Shown here: one piece after another, positions 8,031 to 16,274 of the stretch
Layout: each line of letters opens with the position of its first letter
Numbering within the stretch: position 1 is the stretch's first letter
Assembly: GCA_905200615.1 (NCBI GenBank)
Contig: CAJKLB010000033.1
Coordinates: 1 to 26,691 of the forward strand
Reading direction: 5' to 3'
From: an uncultured Selenomonadales bacterium
Lineage (GTDB): Bacteria > Bacillota > Clostridia > Christensenellales > QALW01
Length of the DNA: 26,691 nucleotides
The notes under the pieces: generated by a model
Told to the model about the DNA's origin: nothing
Database searches by the model: none
Seen by the model: only the letters and a program-made list of their open reading frames with translations
Translations under genes and position numbers: made by a program

Positions 8031-8489
8031 ATGCCAAAAACCGCCGAGATTGCCGGGAATGCCGCACAAAAAATTATTGAGGATATGGGCTTTGAAATGG
8101 CCGATGTGGAATATGCGCGTGAAGACGGACAGATGTGCCTGAACTTTTATATCTGCCGGGAGCAAGGAGTAACCATTGACGACTGCGAAGCCGTCTCCCG
8201 TGCGATTGATGAGGCTGTGGAGGCCGCGGATCCCACCGGCGGCGCGCCTTATTGTTTGTGCGTAAGCACCTGGGGAGATCGGCCGCTCAAAAACGACCGT
8301 GATTTTGCCCGCAATGTGGGTAAAAAAGTAGAACTGAAGCTAAAAAAACCCGATGAGGGAAAAAAGAAAAAATTTGTAGGGAGTTTACAACTCTTTGATG
8401 AAGAAACCGTTACTATAGAAACGAATAACGGCGCTATTACAGTAAAAAGAAATAATTTAGATTGTATCAGGCCTTATATCGGCTTCTGA
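8031..8489 (+). CDS. rimP: Ribosome maturation factor RimP
   Basis: 152 residues, normal length. RimP binds the 30S subunit and helps late 16S folding and S12 incorporation. The N-terminal domain carries the pattern GFEMADVEYAREDGQMCLNFYI and DDCEAVSRAIDEA. The family motif normally ending YxLEVSSPGxDRPL appears here as YCLCVSTWGDRPLKNDRDF. The C-terminal SH3-like domain (about 95-152) includes FVGSLQLFDEETVTI. The ATG at 8031 follows a strong GAAGGAGGGG. It is the first gene of the operon, 14 bases before nusA, the standard order in Firmicutes. Confidence 0.93.
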   Translation: MPKTAEIAGNAAQKIIEDMGFEMADVEYAREDGQMCLNFYICREQGVTIDDCEAVSRAIDEAVEAADPTGGAPYCLCVSTWGDRPLKNDRDFARNVGKKVELKLKKPDEGKKKKFVGSLQLFDEETVTIETNNGAITVKRNNLDCIRPYIGF

Positions 8490-8503
8490 AAATGGAGGAA
8501 AAA

Positions 8504-9580
8504 ATGAATTCAGAGTTAATCAGCGCAATTAAAATGTTGGAAAGTGAAAAAGGAATCAATGCGGAAACGCTTTACGAAGCCATTGAGCTTGCTATGATAT
8601 CAGCCTATAAAAAAGTGCGCGAATTCAACGACGCAGCAACGCTTGTTGCCCGTATGGACAGAGAAACCGGTGACGTGCACTGTTATATTGTAAAAACCGT
8701 AGTGGATGAAGTTTATGATAATCTGCTGGAAATTTCCGTGGAAGACGCCCAAGCACTTTTGCCCGGTGCTGTAGTAGGCGATAAAGTAGAAGTAGAAGAT
8801 ACCCCCGAAGATTACGGACGTATCGGCGCGCAAACGGCGCGTCAGGTAATCACCCAACGTCTGCGGGAAGCGGAAAAAGGGCAGGTATACAGCGAATATG
8901 CCGATAAACAGAATGAGTTGCTTACCGCGGTGGTGCAGCGGGTGGAAAACGGCTACGTATATGTGGAACTGGGTAAGTTAGAAGGAGTAATTCCCCCTAA
9001 AGAACAGATTGAAGGCGAACACTATGTTCCCGGTATGCGTTTAAAGGTATATGTTTCCGAGGTAAAAAAAGTGCAGTACGGTACCACCATCACCGTTTCG
9101 CGGACACATCCGCAGTTGATTAAGCGGCTCTTTGAAATGGAAGTGCCGGAAATCGCCCAGGGAATTGTGGTCATTAAGGCAATCGCGCGCGACGCCGGCT
9201 CCCGGACAAAAATTGCCGTTTACAGCGAAGATCCCAATGTGGATCCTTTAGGCGCCTGCGTAGGTCCTAAAGGCACACGGGTAGCAAACATCGTCAGCGA
9301 AATCAATGATGAAAAAATCGATATCATCAAATGGAGCGAAGATCCGGTAACTTATATTGCCAATGCTTTAAGCCCTTCAAAGGTTTTGCTCGTAAAAATC
9401 AACGAAGGCGAAACCAAGAAGAAAGCAACCGTTATCGTGCCGGATAATCAGCTTTCTTTGGCTATCGGCAAAAAAGGACAGAACGCAATGCTTACCGCCA
9501 GATTAACAGGCTGGAATATCGATATTAAATCACAAAGCCAGACAGAGGGCTTGGAAGAGGCTGAAAACAGTGAAAACTAA
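8504..9580 (+). CDS. nusA: Transcription elongation/termination factor NusA
   Basis: 358 residues. NusA binds RNA polymerase and modulates pausing and intrinsic termination. In order: RNAP-binding N-terminal domain (1 to about 125, NSELISAIKMLESEKGI), S1 domain (about 130-200, with VENGYVYVELG and EGVIPPKEQI), KH1 (with DPLGACVGPKGTRV) and KH2 (with LAIGKKGQNAMLTARLTGW). It ends soon after KH2, as usual in Firmicutes, without the proteobacterial acidic repeats. ATG 8504 is chosen because GGAGG lies 5 bases before it and the conserved N-terminus begins there; an upstream in-frame TTG overlaps rimP. Its 3' end overlaps rnpM by 11 bases. Confidence 0.96.
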   Translation: MNSELISAIKMLESEKGINAETLYEAIELAMISAYKKVREFNDAATLVARMDRETGDVHCYIVKTVVDEVYDNLLEISVEDAQALLPGAVVGDKVEVEDTPEDYGRIGAQTARQVITQRLREAEKGQVYSEYADKQNELLTAVVQRVENGYVYVELGKLEGVIPPKEQIEGEHYVPGMRLKVYVSEVKKVQYGTTITVSRTHPQLIKRLFEMEVPEIAQGIVVIKAIARDAGSRTKIAVYSEDPNVDPLGACVGPKGTRVANIVSEINDEKIDIIKWSEDPVTYIANALSPSKVLLVKINEGETKKKATVIVPDNQLSLAIGKKGQNAMLTARLTGWNIDIKSQSQTEGLEEAENSEN

Positions 9581-9833
9581 AAAGGTTCCCATGCGCATGT
9601 GCTTAGGCTGCCGGGAAATGAAACCTAAGCGTGAACTGGTGCGCATCATCCGCACACCAGAAGGTGAAATTAAGCTGGATACAACCGGTAAAGCCTCCGG
9701 CCGCGGCGCTTATATCTGCCGCAACACCGAATGCTTAAAACAAAGCATAAAAACCCGTGCGCTTTCCCGTGCGTTTGATACCGTTATCGGTGATGAAATT
9801 TTTGAGGCGCTTGAAAAGGAGATTCATGGATAA
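9570..9833 (+). CDS. rnpM: RNase P modulator RnpM (YlxR, DUF448)
   Basis: 87 residues. YlxR proteins are small RNA-binding proteins; the B. subtilis member has been described as a modulator of RNase P. The diagnostic core is present: RMCLGCREMKPKRELVRI, LDTTGKASGRGAYIC, and a basic C-terminal half. The start is GTG 9570, preceded by GGAAGAGG at 9553-9560 and overlapping the end of nusA; ATG 9591, seven codons later, is the alternative. It overlaps the next gene by 8 bases. Confidence 0.92.
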   Translation: MKTKKVPMRMCLGCREMKPKRELVRIIRTPEGEIKLDTTGKASGRGAYICRNTECLKQSIKTRALSRAFDTVIGDEIFEALEKEIHG

Positions 9834-10158
9834 AATAAAAAACAGCGCGCGGCTGATGACTTTTGTAGGCTTCGCCGCAAAAACGCGGCAGCTGGTCTCC
9901 GGCGCACAGGGCTGCGAAAGCGCAATCAAAAGCAAGGAGGCATTGGTTGTGCTTCTTTCTGCGGAAGTTTCGCAAAACACATTAAAACATTATGCGGAAC
10001 TGGCTCTTTTCAGAGGAGTTCCCTTGTATCAGCTGGATGACGACCGGCTGGGCTCCGCTATCGGAAAACCGGAGCGTAAAGCAGTATGCATTACCGGCAA
10101 ACAATTTGCCGATGCGATCATAAATGAGATCAACCTGAATTTGGGGGTTAAAGAATGA
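9826..10158 (+). CDS. L7Ae-family K-turn RNA-binding protein (YlxQ)
   Basis: 110 residues, an L7Ae/L30e fold that binds kink-turn RNA; in Firmicutes this nusA-operon member is YlxQ (RplGA). Matching features are FVGFAAKTRQLVSGAQG, with conserved glycine and basic residues, SKEALVVLLSAEVSQNTLKH, and the loop VPLYQLDDDRLGSAIGKPERKAVCI, typical of the LG..IGK motif of the family. ATG 9826 follows AAAAGGAG; an upstream in-frame start at 9757 lies wholly within rnpM and is rejected. It ends in a 4-base overlap with infB. Confidence 0.92.
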   Translation: MDKIKNSARLMTFVGFAAKTRQLVSGAQGCESAIKSKEALVVLLSAEVSQNTLKHYAELALFRGVPLYQLDDDRLGSAIGKPERKAVCITGKQFADAIINEINLNLGVKE

Positions 10159-12710
10159 GTAAAGCAGCAGAGATTAAAAAGGCAAGCAATGAATTACTTG
10201 AAAAAATAGCAAAGGCACAGCAGTCGCTTGACGCTCAAAAGCAGGCGCTTTTGGAAAAAAATAACGCTATTTTGGCAAAGGCCGAGGAAGAGCGCAGAGC
10301 GCAGCAGAAATTAGAGCAGGAACAGGCTATGGCCGAATATGAGGCGCAAAGAGCCCGTGAGGAAGCCGAGGCTGTTGCCGAAGCCGAAAAAGCCGAAAAA
10401 GAGGCCGCCGAAGCTGCCGCCGCGAGGAAAGAGGAAACTCCCCGTCAGGAAGAGGAAAAACCGGAGACGGATAAACAAACACAGCCGGAAGAGGAAAAAG
10501 CGCAGCCGCATAAGTCTTTTCCGGCCGAAAAGCAAGTACAGCGGGAAAATCAGAGAGAGAAAAAGCCGGAGGATCGCGGCGTTAAGCGTTCCGGAAACGG
10601 ATATCAAGGAACCCGTCCGGTACGGCGCGAAAACGGAACACAGCCGTCCGCACAGGGAAAATCCTTTACTAAATCCAGAGAAAACGCAGGCGATCAGCGT
10701 AAGTCTCGCCAGCCGTCACGCACACCTGCTATGGCGGCAATACCGGTTACGGAAAAAGAACGGGTAAGCAATTATGATCCGAACAAAAAGATGTACCGTA
10801 AAAATCACGAAAATTCCGAGCAGACGCCAAAGAATATAAAGAAAGACAGACGTCAGCAAATGACCGGAGTGGAAGATGATGAATTTTTCCGTGTAAGAAA
10901 ACCGAAAAAAGAGAAAAAAGAAGCGAAAAAGGTCATTGAGCCGATTGTAATCGAAAGCGCGGTTATGACTACCGAAACTATTTTAATTAAAGACCTTTCC
11001 GAAAAGTTAGGCAAGCCTGCCGCAGATATTGTAAAAAAATTGTTCCTGATGGGCGTTATGGCTACGGTAAACCAGGAGATCGACTATGAAACGGCCTTGA
11101 TGGTAGCCATGGAATACGGGATCGAGCTGGAACAGAAGCTTGCTAAAACCTATGAAGATACACTCATTGATATTGTGCAGGACACGGATCAAACCGGTGA
11201 AGGATATATCACAAGACCTCCGGTGGTTACCATCATGGGCCACGTTGACCACGGAAAAACCTCACTGCTGGACGCGATCCGCCATGCGAATGTAACCGCC
11301 AGCGAGGCCGGCGGAATTACCCAGCATATCGGTGCGTATCAGGTTTCTTATGATGATAAAAGAATTACTTTTATTGATACTCCGGGGCATGAGGCGTTTA
11401 CTTCCATGCGCGCACGCGGAGCGCAGTCTACCGATATCGCGATCATCGTAGTGGCCGCAGACGACGGTGTTATGCCGCAAACGATTGAAGCGATCAACCA
11501 CGCGAAAGCGGCCGAAGTACCGATTATTGTGGCCATTAACAAAATGGATAAGCCCACCGCTGACCCCGAGCGCGTAAAAACCGAACTGACCCAGCATGAA
11601 CTTGTTCCCGAAGATTGGGGCGGTGATACGATTGTAGTTCCGGTTTCCGCTTATACTAAAGAGGGAATCGATAAACTTTTAGAAATGATTTTGCTGGTGG
11701 CAGAAGTAGAAGATTATAAAGCCAATCCTGACGTAATGGCTAAGGGAATTATTATAGAAGCAAAGCTGGATAAAGGCAGAGGTCCTGTGGCTACGGTTCT
11801 GGTTCAGAACGGTACCCTGCACGTAGGGGATACCATTGTTGCCGGTACGGTATTCGGTCGTGTACGTGCAATGACGAATGATAAAGGGGAACGCTTAGAG
11901 GCAGCACCGCCCTCTACCCCGGTAGAGGTGCTGGGCTTTAATGAAGTGCCCGAAGCAGGAGATCAGATTTACGCTACGGAGGATGATAAGCTTTCCCGTC
12001 AGGTCGCGGAAGAACGGCGCGCAAAGATCAAATCGGCTCAAGCCAAAGCCAAGGCCAAAGCTTCCCTGGATGATTTGTTCGCGCAGATTCAGGAAGGCGA
12101 AATGAAACAGCTGAACCTAATTATTAAGGCCGACGTGCAGGGCAGTGTGGAGGCCGTGAAACAAGCGCTGGAAAAGCTGTCCAACGATGAAGTAAAAGTT
12201 GTTGTTTTACACGGCGGCGTGGGCGCAATCACCAACTCGGACGTAATTCTTGCCCAAGCTTCCAACGCGATTATCATCGGCTTTAACGTGAGACCGGATT
12301 CCACTGCCAGAACAATGGCTGAACATGAAAAAATTGATATCCGTCTCTATCGCATAATATACAACGCCATTGAGGATATCGAGGCGGCTATGAAAGGTAT
12401 GCTGGCGCCGGAATTCAAGGAAGTCATTTTGGGTCACGCGCAGGTACGGCAGACCTTTAAAGTACCCGGCCACGGTACAATTGCCGGAAGCTATGTGACT
12501 GACGGAAAAATTACCCGCGCAAGCAAACTTCGTCTTTTAAGAGATAATATTGTTATCCATGAAGGAGAAGTAGAATCTCTGCGTCGCTTTAAGGACGATG
12601 TAAAAGAGGTTGCTACCGGCTATGAGTGCGGTATCGGTATCCAGGGCTATAATGATATTAAGGAAAACGATGTGATTGAAGCGTTTATTATGGAGGAGAT
12701 CGCAAGATAA
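10155..12710 (+). CDS. infB: Translation initiation factor IF-2
   Basis: 851 residues. IF-2 is the GTPase that places initiator fMet-tRNA on the 30S subunit and promotes subunit joining. Residues 1 to about 265 are a highly charged Ala/Glu/Lys/Gln region, coiled-coil at first and then basic and low complexity. An IF2_N-type domain follows (about 272-335, ILIKDLSEKLGKPAADIVKKL). The G domain has G1 GHVDHGKTS (about 361), G3 DTPGHEAF (about 408), G4 NKMDKP (about 462) and G5 VSAYTKEG, followed by domains II-IV to the end. The protein starts directly with the coiled-coil stretch, with no recognisable extra IF2_N copy at the very N-terminus. ATG 10155 overlaps the previous stop (ATGA). Confidence 0.97.
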   Translation: MSKAAEIKKASNELLEKIAKAQQSLDAQKQALLEKNNAILAKAEEERRAQQKLEQEQAMAEYEAQRAREEAEAVAEAEKAEKEAAEAAAARKEETPRQEEEKPETDKQTQPEEEKAQPHKSFPAEKQVQRENQREKKPEDRGVKRSGNGYQGTRPVRRENGTQPSAQGKSFTKSRENAGDQRKSRQPSRTPAMAAIPVTEKERVSNYDPNKKMYRKNHENSEQTPKNIKKDRRQQMTGVEDDEFFRVRKPKKEKKEAKKVIEPIVIESAVMTTETILIKDLSEKLGKPAADIVKKLFLMGVMATVNQEIDYETALMVAMEYGIELEQKLAKTYEDTLIDIVQDTDQTGEGYITRPPVVTIMGHVDHGKTSLLDAIRHANVTASEAGGITQHIGAYQVSYDDKRITFIDTPGHEAFTSMRARGAQSTDIAIIVVAADDGVMPQTIEAINHAKAAEVPIIVAINKMDKPTADPERVKTELTQHELVPEDWGGDTIVVPVSAYTKEGIDKLLEMILLVAEVEDYKANPDVMAKGIIIEAKLDKGRGPVATVLVQNGTLHVGDTIVAGTVFGRVRAMTNDKGERLEAAPPSTPVEVLGFNEVPEAGDQIYATEDDKLSRQVAEERRAKIKSAQAKAKAKASLDDLFAQIQEGEMKQLNLIIKADVQGSVEAVKQALEKLSNDEVKVVVLHGGVGAITNSDVILAQASNAIIIGFNVRPDSTARTMAEHEKIDIRLYRIIYNAIEDIEAAMKGMLAPEFKEVILGHAQVRQTFKVPGHGTIAGSYVTDGKITRASKLRLLRDNIVIHEGEVESLRRFKDDVKEVATGYECGIGIQGYNDIKENDVIEAFIMEEIAR

Positions 12711-12719
12711 GGAGAAACT

Positions 12720-13073
12720 ATGCAGTATAAACGTTCAGACAGATTAGGGCTTGAAATGCAGCGCGCGCTGGCTGATATTTTGAGAAATGAACTGCACGAT
12801 CCGCGTATCGGAACGCTGTGCAGCATTATCAAAGTGGAGCTGAGCAATGACCTGCAGTACTGTAAAGTATTTGTTACCGTGTATGGCTCGGAAGAGGAAA
12901 AACAGCAGACCTTTATCGGTTTAGAAAAAGCAAAGGGATTTATTAAACGGCAGCTTTCCGAAAGAATTCAAGTACGTAAAATGCCCGAACTTACCTTTGT
13001 ACCGGATGATTCCATTGCCTACAGCATACACATCAGTGAACTTTTGCATCAAATAAAAGAGGAAGAAAAATGA
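12720..13073 (+). CDS. rbfA: 30S ribosome-binding factor RbfA
   Basis: 117 residues, a single KH-like domain that assists maturation of the 16S 5' region. Family features are RSDRLGLEMQRALADIL at the start, DPRIGTLCSIIKVELSNDLQ, the strand KVFVTVYG, and PELTFVPDDSIAYSIHISELL at the end. The start ATG has AAGGAG 6 bases upstream, 9 bases after infB. It overlaps nrnA by 4 bases (ATGA), in the canonical infB-rbfA-nrnA order. Confidence 0.95.
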   Translation: MQYKRSDRLGLEMQRALADILRNELHDPRIGTLCSIIKVELSNDLQYCKVFVTVYGSEEEKQQTFIGLEKAKGFIKRQLSERIQVRKMPELTFVPDDSIAYSIHISELLHQIKEEEK

Positions 13074-14011
13074 GGCAACTGGCAGAGTTTATTAAGCAAG
13101 GTGAAAATTTTGCGGTGATTTCTCATATTTCACCTGACGGCGACACGATGGGCAGTGCCGCCGCCCTTCTTTATGCCCTTGAAAAACTAAAAAAGCGCGG
13201 ACAGTGGTTTTGCGAGGGAAATATTCCTGCGGATTTTATGAAAATAGAAGAGATCGCTTCTTTGGTAAAAAAGGACGCGCTCAAGAATTTTGACAGCGTA
13301 ATTTGCGTGGATTGCAGCGACGAGGCGCGACTGGGCAATTGCGCACGGCTTTTAAAAACCGTAAAAAGAACCGCGCAGATCGATCACCATATCACCAATA
13401 CACAGTATGCCGGCGTAAACGCGGTATATGAACGAAATGCCACGGCGTTTATTATGATGCGGCTTTTTGAAGAATTGGAGATACCGTTGGACGATCACAT
13501 GGCGCGGGCATTGTTTGTATCCGTCTGCACCGATACGGGAAGACTCTCTCACAGCGGTGTTACCGCGGAAGATGTCTACCAAACAGCAAAGCTTTATGAA
13601 TATAATATCCGGCCCGATGAAATTGTCGGAATTCTCTTTCAAACCTCTACACTGCAAAAAACACGGCTCCAGGGCAGGGCTATTGAACATTTGACTTCCG
13701 CTTTTGACGGAAAAGTTGTCTATACGTATCTTGATGCGGAAGATTTCGCGGAATTTCACGCCGAACAGGCCGATTCGGAAGGCGTAGTGGAAATATGCCG
13801 AAGCATTGAGGGCGCACAGATTGTATTTTTTATCCGTCAAACACAGGACGGATATAAAGCCAGTCTTCGCTGCACTCCCCGGTATGATGTCTCCGCCGTA
13901 TGCACCGCCTTTGGCGGGGGCGGACATAAGCTGGCGGCAGGATGCAATCTTACAGGCAGCCGCGATCAGGTCATCGCGCAGTTGCTGAATGCTTTGCGTG
14001 AGGTGCTGTAG
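13070..14011 (+). CDS. nrnA: DHH-family oligoribonuclease / pAp phosphatase
   Basis: 313 residues. NrnA-type enzymes degrade 2- to 5-mer nanoRNAs and dephosphorylate 3'-phosphoadenosine-5'-phosphate using Mn2+. All metal motifs are visible: SHISPDGDTMGS (His, Asp, Asp), VCVDCSDEARLG, QIDHHITN (the DHH signature) and CTDTGRLSHS. The C-terminal DHHA1 substrate domain ends with the glycine-rich GGGGHKLAAGC. It occupies the usual slot between rbfA and truB, overlapping rbfA by 4 bases. Some DHH/DHHA1 proteins act on cyclic dinucleotide products, so pApA turnover is a possible further role. Confidence 0.93.
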   Translation: MRQLAEFIKQGENFAVISHISPDGDTMGSAAALLYALEKLKKRGQWFCEGNIPADFMKIEEIASLVKKDALKNFDSVICVDCSDEARLGNCARLLKTVKRTAQIDHHITNTQYAGVNAVYERNATAFIMMRLFEELEIPLDDHMARALFVSVCTDTGRLSHSGVTAEDVYQTAKLYEYNIRPDEIVGILFQTSTLQKTRLQGRAIEHLTSAFDGKVVYTYLDAEDFAEFHAEQADSEGVVEICRSIEGAQIVFFIRQTQDGYKASLRCTPRYDVSAVCTAFGGGGHKLAAGCNLTGSRDQVIAQLLNALREVL

Positions 14012-14012
14012 C

Positions 14013-14909
14013 ATGGACGGCGTAATCAATGTGTACAAAGAACCCGGCTGGACTTCAGGAGATGTGGTGAATAAACTTAAAGGGTTACTGCATCAGCGGC
14101 ATATCGGTCACGGCGGCACGCTGGACCCTGACGCAGAAGGCGTATTGCCGGTTTGTGTAGGCAAAGCTACAAGACTTTTTGATTTCCTGACGTCCCGTCA
14201 TAAAACTTATCAGGCACGGGTTCGTTTTGGCGTTATTACCGACACCCAGGATGCTTCGGGTCAAATTCTTTCCCAATGCGCGCCGGGTTTTTCGTATCAG
14301 GAATTATTAGATGCCGCCGCAAAACTTACCGGCCGAATTCAGCAAGTGCCGCCGATGTACTCGGCACTGCACCAAGGCGGAAAAAGACTGTATGAATTGG
14401 CTCGGCAAGGGAAAATCGTAGAACGCCAGCCTCGGGAGATTGAAATAGAATCTCTCACGGTTCTTACACCGATAGAAGAAGATGAGTGCAGTATCCGCGT
14501 AGTTTGCGGCAGAGGTACCTACATACGCACGCTTTGTGAGGACTTGGGCAATCTTTTAGGCTGCGGCGCGCATATGCGTCATCTGCTGCGGGAGAGCGCG
14601 GGCGGTCTGTGCGTAGAGGATTCTCTGAAAATCCGGCAGATTGCAGATCAGATACAAAAGCATGATTTTTCTTTTGTGCTTCCCATGGATCGCGCCGTGA
14701 CCTTTTTGCCGGCGGTAATATTTTCTTCTGCCGCCCAAAAAAAACTGAAAAACGGAAATCCCGCGGAGGCCGATTTGGTGCTGCGGAAAGATACGGTGAA
14801 AGAAAACGAGCCGGTACGAATCTATTGTGAAGAGTTGTTTATCGGCATCGGCTGTTTAAAACAGGGATTCTATCATATACAATGCCGGCTGGGAGGCGAA
14901 ACACCATGA
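14013..14909 (+). CDS. truB: tRNA pseudouridine(55) synthase TruB
   Basis: 298 residues. It makes pseudouridine 55 in the T-loop of elongator tRNAs. It shows GVINVYKEPGWTSGDVV at the N-terminus, the catalytic block GHGGTLDPDAEGVLPV (Asp38), KTYQARVRFGVITDTQD, VPPMYSALHQGGKRLYELAR and RGTYIRTLCEDLG. The start is ATG 14013, one base after the nrnA stop, with GAGGTG upstream; the in-frame alternative start at 13989 lies inside nrnA. The last four bases overlap ribF (ATGA). Confidence 0.96.
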   Translation: MDGVINVYKEPGWTSGDVVNKLKGLLHQRHIGHGGTLDPDAEGVLPVCVGKATRLFDFLTSRHKTYQARVRFGVITDTQDASGQILSQCAPGFSYQELLDAAAKLTGRIQQVPPMYSALHQGGKRLYELARQGKIVERQPREIEIESLTVLTPIEEDECSIRVVCGRGTYIRTLCEDLGNLLGCGAHMRHLLRESAGGLCVEDSLKIRQIADQIQKHDFSFVLPMDRAVTFLPAVIFSSAAQKKLKNGNPAEADLVLRKDTVKENEPVRIYCEELFIGIGCLKQGFYHIQCRLGGETP

Positions 14910-15778
14910 GCGTTCTGATTCTGGGAACTTTTGACGGTGTACATCGGGGACATCAGGCTTTGCTTGACCGAGCAAAAAATTTTGCGGAGCCCATTGTTGC
15001 CTGCACATTTTCCATTCCTCCGGCGTTTTTTTTTCAAAAAAATATTAAGCTGCTTACCACCGCGGACGAAAAGGCCGCGCTTTTACAAAAGTACGGTGCA
15101 GACGAGGTATTTATGCAGCCCTTTGACCGGGAAAAAGCTTCGATGCCGGCGGAAGCGTATATTGAGTTTTTATGCAAAAAGTTTTCTCCCCACGCCATTG
15201 TGGCGGGCTTTAATCATAAATTCGGGTTTGGCGCCAAAGGAAACTGTGTACTGCTCAGACAGCTGGGTGAAAAATACGGATACCAAACGGAAATTGTACC
15301 GCCGGTGACGGATGGGCAGGGCACGGTCAGCAGTACCGGAATTCGGCAGGCTCTGCTTGCCGGAAAAACCGAGCAGGCGGCCCGGTTGTTAGGACGCCGT
15401 TATTGTTTGCGGGGAATTACCGTGCATGGCAGACATATCGGCCACAGCATCGGTTTTCCTACCGTAAACACCTGTGTTCCGGAGGAAAAACTGATTCCCC
15501 AAAGAGGGGTATATGCCACACTGTGCCGAATAAACGGAAGACTTTATAAAGGAATGACCAATATCGGCATCAATCCTACCGTGACAACCGAACAAAAGCT
15601 TTCAGTGGAAACACATATTTTGGGGTTCTGCGGCGATGTTTACGGAAAAACCGCAACGATCACTTTTTTAAAAAAAATACGCGCTGAGCGTAAGTTTTGT
15701 TCCGTAGAAGAGCTGAAACGGCAGCTTTCTTCCGATGCTCTTTTAATTGACGCCTATATCGGTACCTTACGCGAATAA
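14906..15778 (+). CDS. ribF: Bifunctional riboflavin kinase / FMN adenylyltransferase
   Basis: 290 residues. It converts riboflavin to FMN and then FAD. The N-terminal adenylyltransferase half has GTFDGVHRGHQALL and, further on, GFNHKFGFGAKGN and STGIRQALLAG. The C-terminal kinase half has GRHIGHSIGFPTVN, RGVYATLCRING, MTNIGINPT and the catalytic-Glu segment VETHILGF. The protein begins almost at the nucleotide-binding GTFDG, so it lacks the 10-20 residue N-terminal strand seen in many homologues. ATG 14906 is nevertheless well placed (GGAGG 8-12 bases upstream, ATGA overlap with truB). It closes the operon; rpsO does not follow. Confidence 0.94.
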   Translation: MSVLILGTFDGVHRGHQALLDRAKNFAEPIVACTFSIPPAFFFQKNIKLLTTADEKAALLQKYGADEVFMQPFDREKASMPAEAYIEFLCKKFSPHAIVAGFNHKFGFGAKGNCVLLRQLGEKYGYQTEIVPPVTDGQGTVSSTGIRQALLAGKTEQAARLLGRRYCLRGITVHGRHIGHSIGFPTVNTCVPEEKLIPQRGVYATLCRINGRLYKGMTNIGINPTVTTEQKLSVETHILGFCGDVYGKTATITFLKKIRAERKFCSVEELKRQLSSDALLIDAYIGTLRE

Positions 15779-15807
15779 AAAAACCGTTACCGGAAAAACA
15801 TGCGGCA

Positions 15808-15837
15808 ATCCGTAAAACAACTTAGACGGATCTTTTT
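15808..15837 (+). terminator. Probable terminator of the nusA-infB operon
   Basis: ATCCGT (15808-15813) pairs with ACGGAT (15826-15831) around a 12-base loop, followed by CTTTTTG. The stem is only 6 bp, so it may be a modest terminator. It starts 30 bases after the ribF stop. Confidence 0.45.
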
Positions 15838-16034
15838 GTAATTGCTCCGACATCAGATCATTTTTCAGCAGGAAAGATTCAACCATTCGTTACATTGTCC
15901 ACTGTATATCTCTTTATTTTATAATAAACCGTTTTCTCGCGCGCTTTTTGAAAGGATTACCGGGCGATAGGATTTTTCACATACGGAAAGAGATACAGGT
16001 GCATCATTCGGTCTGTCGAAAAATCTGTTTATGA

Positions 16035-16214
16035 ACAGATACAAAAAATTTTCACGTATTCCATCGGGCGGATGAGCACTCCCCCACCGCTAAACATCCC
16101 ACCGGTACATTTTACGCTTCTTTCGCGCTCTTTGAAGAAAACTTCCGCGCGAGTCTGGATTTTGCCTGCCCCTTGAAAAAGGAGAACAATAACTTTATTG
16201 TTCAGCTCTTTTGA
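16035..16214 (+). pseudogene. Possible gene remnant, C-terminal fragment only
   Basis: After a stop at 16032-16034, this frame stays open for about 59 codons to TGA at 16212-16214 without any ATG, GTG or TTG start. The second half reads like protein (TFYASFALFEENFRASLDF, then ACPLKKENNNFIVQLF). A hairpin with a T7 tail follows 16 bases after the stop, as behind a real gene. In the neighbouring frame just upstream, KSVYEQIQKIF also looks protein-like and resembles the start of GntR regulators, which would imply a frameshift between them. No family is assigned; chance is possible. Confidence 0.25.
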
Positions 16215-16229
16215 CCGCGTGATTTTTTG

Positions 16230-16260
16230 GACACTCTGAAATACGGATGTGTCTTTTTTT
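16230..16260 (+). terminator. T7-tailed hairpin upstream of the converging oxidoreductase gene
   Basis: GACAC (16230-16234) and GTGTC (16249-16253) with a 14-base loop, followed directly by seven T. The stem is short. It points along the plus strand, so it would serve the ribF operon or the vanished gene before it. Confidence 0.4.
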
Positions 16261-16274
16261 AGATTATTTTCTGT

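Larger units (their letters stand above)
15838..16274. other. Gene-poor region with traces of decayed coding sequence
   Basis: About 440 bases between converging ribF and the Rieske oxidoreductase with no complete gene. It contains a 7-bp hairpin (ATCTGTT 16023-16029 with AACAGAT 16034-16040), protein-like but startless frames on the plus strand (see 16035-16214), and a T7-tailed hairpin at 16230-16260. Confidence 0.5.

Noticed and set aside
10311..10767. Long alternative frames on both strands within infB
   Set aside because: Produced by the low-complexity Glu/Lys/Ala-rich N-terminal region of IF-2.
13352..14038. 228-codon minus-strand frame
   Set aside because: Fully antisense to nrnA, whose metal motifs are all intact; a codon-bias shadow.
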